A stretch of 64,000 nt of DNA from Climacium dendroides (lineage: Eukaryota; Streptophyta; Bryopsida; Hypnales; Climaciaceae), in assembly GCA_950106755.1 (NCBI GenBank), contig OX467089.1, positions 29,741,345 to 29,805,344 on the forward strand, read 5' to 3'. A program made the translations under genes and the position numbers. Positions 60,207-64,000 of this stretch are shown here, one piece after another; within the stretch, counting starts at the first letter, position 1, and each line of letters starts with the position of its first letter. Under the pieces are notes generated by a model. The model did not search any database, was not told where the DNA came from, and saw only the letters and a program-made list of their open reading frames with translations.

Positions 60207-60901
60207 ATGGATACTATAGATGACCCTGATGACATGGACGTGTCATCGGGTTCTGAATCCAGTGAATTCAGACATGATGATGAGGATTTTATGGCATCTT
60301 CAAAAGACGAATTTAAGAATGTCGAAGCAATGAATGTTGGGGTCCCGGAATGCGAAGGTCTACCGCGCCGGCTTTGGAATACTCGAGTTGTCACCTTGTA
60401 CAATGAGGTTGGAGTGCTTGTGGGTGAAGGTGTTTGTCACAATGTGAACTCTGACCTCGTTTTGGGTGCCAATGGTCCTCTTGGTGACACCCACGTGGCA
60501 ATCCACATCTCCAAAACACATAGCAAAGAGGACCTACCGGAGGAACAAGTGTATTCATTGTTGGCTTGGCCTATTCATCTTGTCCACTGTCGTGGAGTTA
60601 GCCTTAAAGACCATGAGGCTAGGGACAACTTCAACTGTCTCCAACAGGCTCTCTTAAATCCGCCCTCTTCGATGTCTTTGAGACCATACACAAGTATCAT
60701 CCGAAATGCGCCCCGCGAGGCAAATTTGAAATCGAAGGAGTTGCTTACTCAAGATTCCATCCATGTAGTGTCTACCAAATTATGTTGTAGTCGGAATTGT
60801 GTTTAGCCATTTCCTAGGGATAAGATTCGAGCCTTTCGTGAATGCATGTATCGCAACTCCATGTTCAAGCACAGGGCCTACATGAAAATGGATGTGCACA
60901 G
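60207..60901 (+). pseudogene. Putative transposase, DUF8039-like (B), truncated
   Basis: Starts at ATG 60207 (MDTIDDPDDMDVSSGS), after a splice-like TTTTACAG at 60200. Clearly related to the gene at 5803: MNVGVPECEGLPRRLWNTR, YNEVGVLVGEGVCHNVNSD, GPLGDTHVAIHISKTH and LAWPIHLVHC match in order. An in-frame TAG at 60804-60806 stands where the A copy has CAG (Gln). The frame continues to 60900, where a family-2 LTR-type unit is inserted, so the DUF7869-like catalytic core is not present in the window. Its promoter carries the AGGTCGA palindromes. Confidence 0.75.
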
Positions 60902-63900
60902 TGTTATAGCACAAGTAAGCACAAATCCTACCCTTAGGTATTAAATTGATGTAAAACACCTTAGATGACTCGTGTATCATTCCCACAGGATTTCAACGTT
61001 AGTTTCCTCAAGATATCCGGAACAGGATTCGGAAAACACCAAATCCAAGCAAAACCGGATCTAAATATTTGCAACATGAAACTCTCTCTCAATACCCTCT
61101 CTTCTCCATGTTCTGATTCCCTTACATCCACTCCAAGTCTATCACCAGTAATCAAACAAGGAGAATGGTCATAATCCTCTATCCCTCCCTATCCGGATCG
61201 ACTTAGACGGATGCGGAACCGGAAAGAGGATTTCTATCCGATTGCAGTAACTCACAAAATGTTAGTTTTACCTCTACCAAGAGGGTTCCGCTCTTTGGTT
61301 TTAGGAAGGGAACGTAAACCCTACCCTTCAAACGTGTTTAGAGTGAAATGAAGATCCACTTAGAATAACAACAACAAATACCAAAAAGAAATAGGAAATA
61401 GTTACTTCCTCACAACTAATCCGGATGTTGATCCAGACTAGCAGGTCACTCAGGAAACCCCTATTATCCTCCCAGTACTACAACGACAGACCTATCCGGA
61501 CAGGACCCCAAGAGCGTGATCCGGCACCCGATAACTGAGAGATCCTAACTACCTTCCTGTTCCTCTCTTCCGGATCCAACAGGACCTCATCAGACGTCGA
61601 CTAGCATTCGTTCTCCCTCCTGAAGAATTCACCCAACCTAAGAATGGCTATCCTACTCAGAAGACTCCCAAAGAACTTCAGCAACTAAAATACCCTCTCA
61701 ATACACAAAGTTTTCCTTAACCAAATCCTCAAAGCTCTCAAAATCAGATCCTGGACAGAATCCGGGGGCTACTTGTCTTCCTCCACACCTACAAACCAGC
61801 TACCCGCACTAAACAATGGTTCTAGCATTGTACGGCATACCAACACAAAACTTAGCCTTTTCAGGCCAGCACTTATGAAGTGGAAATCTGAAATCAATTC
61901 GCAAAGTGTTGAAAAACACAAATAAGAAAACACCCGGGGCTACAAACTAACTTCAGCCCCCTAAATACACACTCTAGGGAACCCCAAAGGTCCCAAGGAA
62001 TAAAACTAAAGGACAGGAGTATGACAGGTATCATTCCTTATCCTTCTAAGTTGACTTTCCTACCAACCCCATCCGATCCGCAAAATGTGGATCTCAGATC
62101 CTAAAAATCCGGAAAGTGCAGCCCAAGTGCATGCACCTGAAAAGCACCTTCCAAGCTACTTTCTACCTATCAAAAACTTGAGTTTTTGGCTAACCATGCT
62201 AGGGTCGCTTCCTAGAAACTTCCTAACAACTTTCCTATCTATTTCCTAGCCTTCTTTAGAGAAGGTTCCTCCAACTTTGTTGCCCCCTTCCTAACTGGCT
62301 ATTTCCTACTGGCTGACGGTTTTCCACTCAAGGGCGGCTTTCCCTTAGACTGTGTTGAAGTTTTCCCTTTGAACTTTGCTGGTGAGATTTGCTCAGGATC
62401 CGATTCCTCTTTTGATCCAGTGTCTTCCAAATCCTCTTCTCCGGATCTCGACCGACTTTCCTCCCGCTCAGATTGGCTTGGAGACTCGTCCTCCGCGGAT
62501 TGTTGACTCCTTAGAGGCACGTCTCTTCCTTTGATGGGAGTAACCTTCTTCACAATCTTCTTGGCGGGTGAGGGTTGAGAGCCTTTACTCTGTGGTGTAC
62601 CTAAGTCAGATTCCGACTTCCGGATTCGATCCTTTGATCCGGATCCGGATCCGTGCACTGATCCTTCTTTCCTCCCCTCTATACCCTTAGAGGTTGGTGT
62701 CAACTCATCCTCCTGCCTTTCCCGCTTGGCTGGCGTCTTTGTTGGAGTCTTTGTGGGCGCATCCTTTTTGGTTGGCTCCATCTCTTCATCCTTCCTCTTT
62801 ATTCCGGATTCCGGAAACCGTTCTGCTTGGTGAAGAACGTCTCGGACTTCAAACATGAACCTCTCCATTTCCTCGGAATACTCTACCAAAACTAAGACAG
62901 CCTTACCTACGGCTTCCGGTCCTGCCTCATGGATTCCCTCATCATAGAGTTTGGCTTTGTTTACAACATCCGCAGTGTTGGAAACAAAGGCCCCAACTCT
63001 CCTAATGGCCCCCTTAAACTCTGAGGTAAGCCGTTCCACCTCTATCTTCTTTTCCTCACCCTTCTCAATTTGCCGTTGGAGATCCGCATTCCTCTCAGTC
63101 AACTCCTTGATGCGGGTCTCCTACTTCCGGTTTTCACTATCCCGGATCAACCCTTCTACTTTCTCCGTGAGTTCTGACACATTGATCCCTCCAAGCAAAC
63201 CACATACATTCCTCACTGCTCCTCTCTCCGTGTCAAGCTCCTTCCGGACTCTCCCTAAGTCCGAAATGATCCTCCCCAAAGTATCCTCTCCTTGAACTTC
63301 CGGTTCCGACGAGAATTTCCTCTTCTCTCTGGATCCCTTCTTAGAAGAGACTGAAACCCTCTCAGCCTTTGTCCTCCTTTCGGAAGGCTCCTTCCTTCTC
63401 TCTGAGGATCCCCTCTCAGATCCCTCATTTGGTCCCTCCTTTCTCTCTTCTTCCTCTTCCTCTCGGGGTGGAGTAAGATTAAGTTTCATTAGGGTGGCTG
63501 CGGCCTTGTACATGGTCTTCTCTGAAGTTTTCAGAGTACCTAGGAAGTCATACAGGTGAAAGAGGAATGGCCCAATGGAGGTGGCCTTTGCGTTTCCTAG
63601 GGCGTTCACCATCTTCCCTACCAGATCTTTCACTATTCCTCCCCAAAACACTTTCCTTTCTCCACTCAACGCTCCGAAGATCGTATTGGCCCAAGTTACC
63701 GCGACCCGGTTTGGCCGTTCCGGATACATGATCGGTACTACAAATTCTAACATCCTCCTCTCTCTTGCCACCTTGTAATCTGCTACTGCGTAGCCATCCT
63801 TAGGGTGAGGAGGACTAGAGAATTTACCTTCCACGAACCCATCCCCTCTCCAGGTCGAGAAAGTCGTAGACCCTCTTCCAGATGTCCACAGTCTACCTTC

Positions 63901-64000
63901 CGGACAGAGCTCGGACGGTCTTGATCCATTCATTCGATTGCTCTTTCATCAGCTCCTGGATCATTTCCTTGCTCTTCAAGCTCCATGGTTGGCAGAGGAA
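60902..64000 (-). mobile_element. LTR-type unit, family 2, copy 3 (runs off window)
   Basis: The left end TGTTATAGCACAAG corresponds to 26640. The sequence parallels 26640-29760 closely throughout, including noncoding parts. It is inserted into the element B transposase gene. The left flank is CACAG (60897-60901). The partner duplication would lie beyond the window. Confidence 0.88.
62239..64000 (-). pseudogene. Gag-like protein of LTR family 2, copy 3 (partial)
   Basis: The frame from the window edge runs down to TAG at 62239-62241 and closely matches the gene at 27977-29875: LEFVVPIMYPERPNRVAV, NTIFGALSGERKVFWGGIV and PFLFHLYDFL, then coiled-coil-like segments and a Ser/Lys-rich tail. Two internal TAG stops: 63121-63123, where copy 1 has Trp (TGG), and 62299-62301, where copy 1 has Gln (CAG). 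The N-terminus lies outside the window. Confidence 0.7.

Noticed and set aside
1..64000. tRNA, rRNA or riboswitch genes
   Set aside because: No cloverleaf, rRNA core or aptamer-like sequence was recognised by eye; a covariance-model scan would be needed to exclude them.

Overview
This window looks like a stretch of nuclear DNA from a plant (streptophyte). It is built almost entirely of nested mobile elements. The signs are Ty3/gypsy gag-pol remains, a Mutator-like (MULE) transposase with a SWIM zinc finger, GT-AG introns, and degenerate TTTAGGG/CCCTAAA plant telomere-type repeats. I cannot name the species. No ordinary host gene, rRNA, tRNA or CRISPR array is visible.

Layout. 1-4.4 kb: minisatellites, one foldback MITE-like element and a ~174-bp tandem array. 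5.1-8.6 kb (element A): a decayed gene with a DUF8039-like N-terminus and a DUF7869-like core that I read as a putative DDE-type transposase, preceded by AGCTCGA/TCGAGCT palindromes. 9.65-34.19 kb: a Ty3/gypsy element split by a 20,854-bp MULE (10806-31659). The MULE has related terminal inverted repeats and an 11-bp target duplication, GGGCCAATTCC. Inside it are two divergent genes: the transposase (minus, 15.9-11.8 kb) and a multi-exon gene (plus, 21.5-31.1 kb) with a ParB-like box and the motif I region of an N6/N4-type DNA methyltransferase. Seven 72-bp palindromes of fixed design lie between these genes and in their introns. The last intron of the second gene holds a 3,858-bp LTR-type insertion with its own 5-bp target duplication. 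34.2-41.3 kb: two nested LTR-type units, each with a gag-like gene. 42.3-60.9 kb (element B): a second ParB/methyltransferase-like gene, an intact FCP1/NLI-type HAD phosphatase gene, an unknown gene and a truncated A-type transposase. About 22 AGGTCGA/TCGACCT palindromes are scattered in its promoters and introns. Element B is interrupted at 50.2-58.0 kb by LTR elements, one of them a 2,033-bp solo LTR with a 5-bp target duplication, and is cut at 60.9 kb by another LTR-type unit that runs off the window.

How the parts may work together. Two unrelated transposon types (MULE; DUF8039/DUF7869) here share three parts: a transposase, a ParB plus DNA-methyltransferase-like protein, and palindromes confined to noncoding DNA. 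My inference is that the second protein acts on the palindromes, for example by binding, methylation, anti-silencing or end marking. This is the main candidate for an undescribed system. Most genes are broken. In element B and some of the LTR units the premature stops are mostly TAG, and two of them can be traced to CAG codons by comparison with sister copies.
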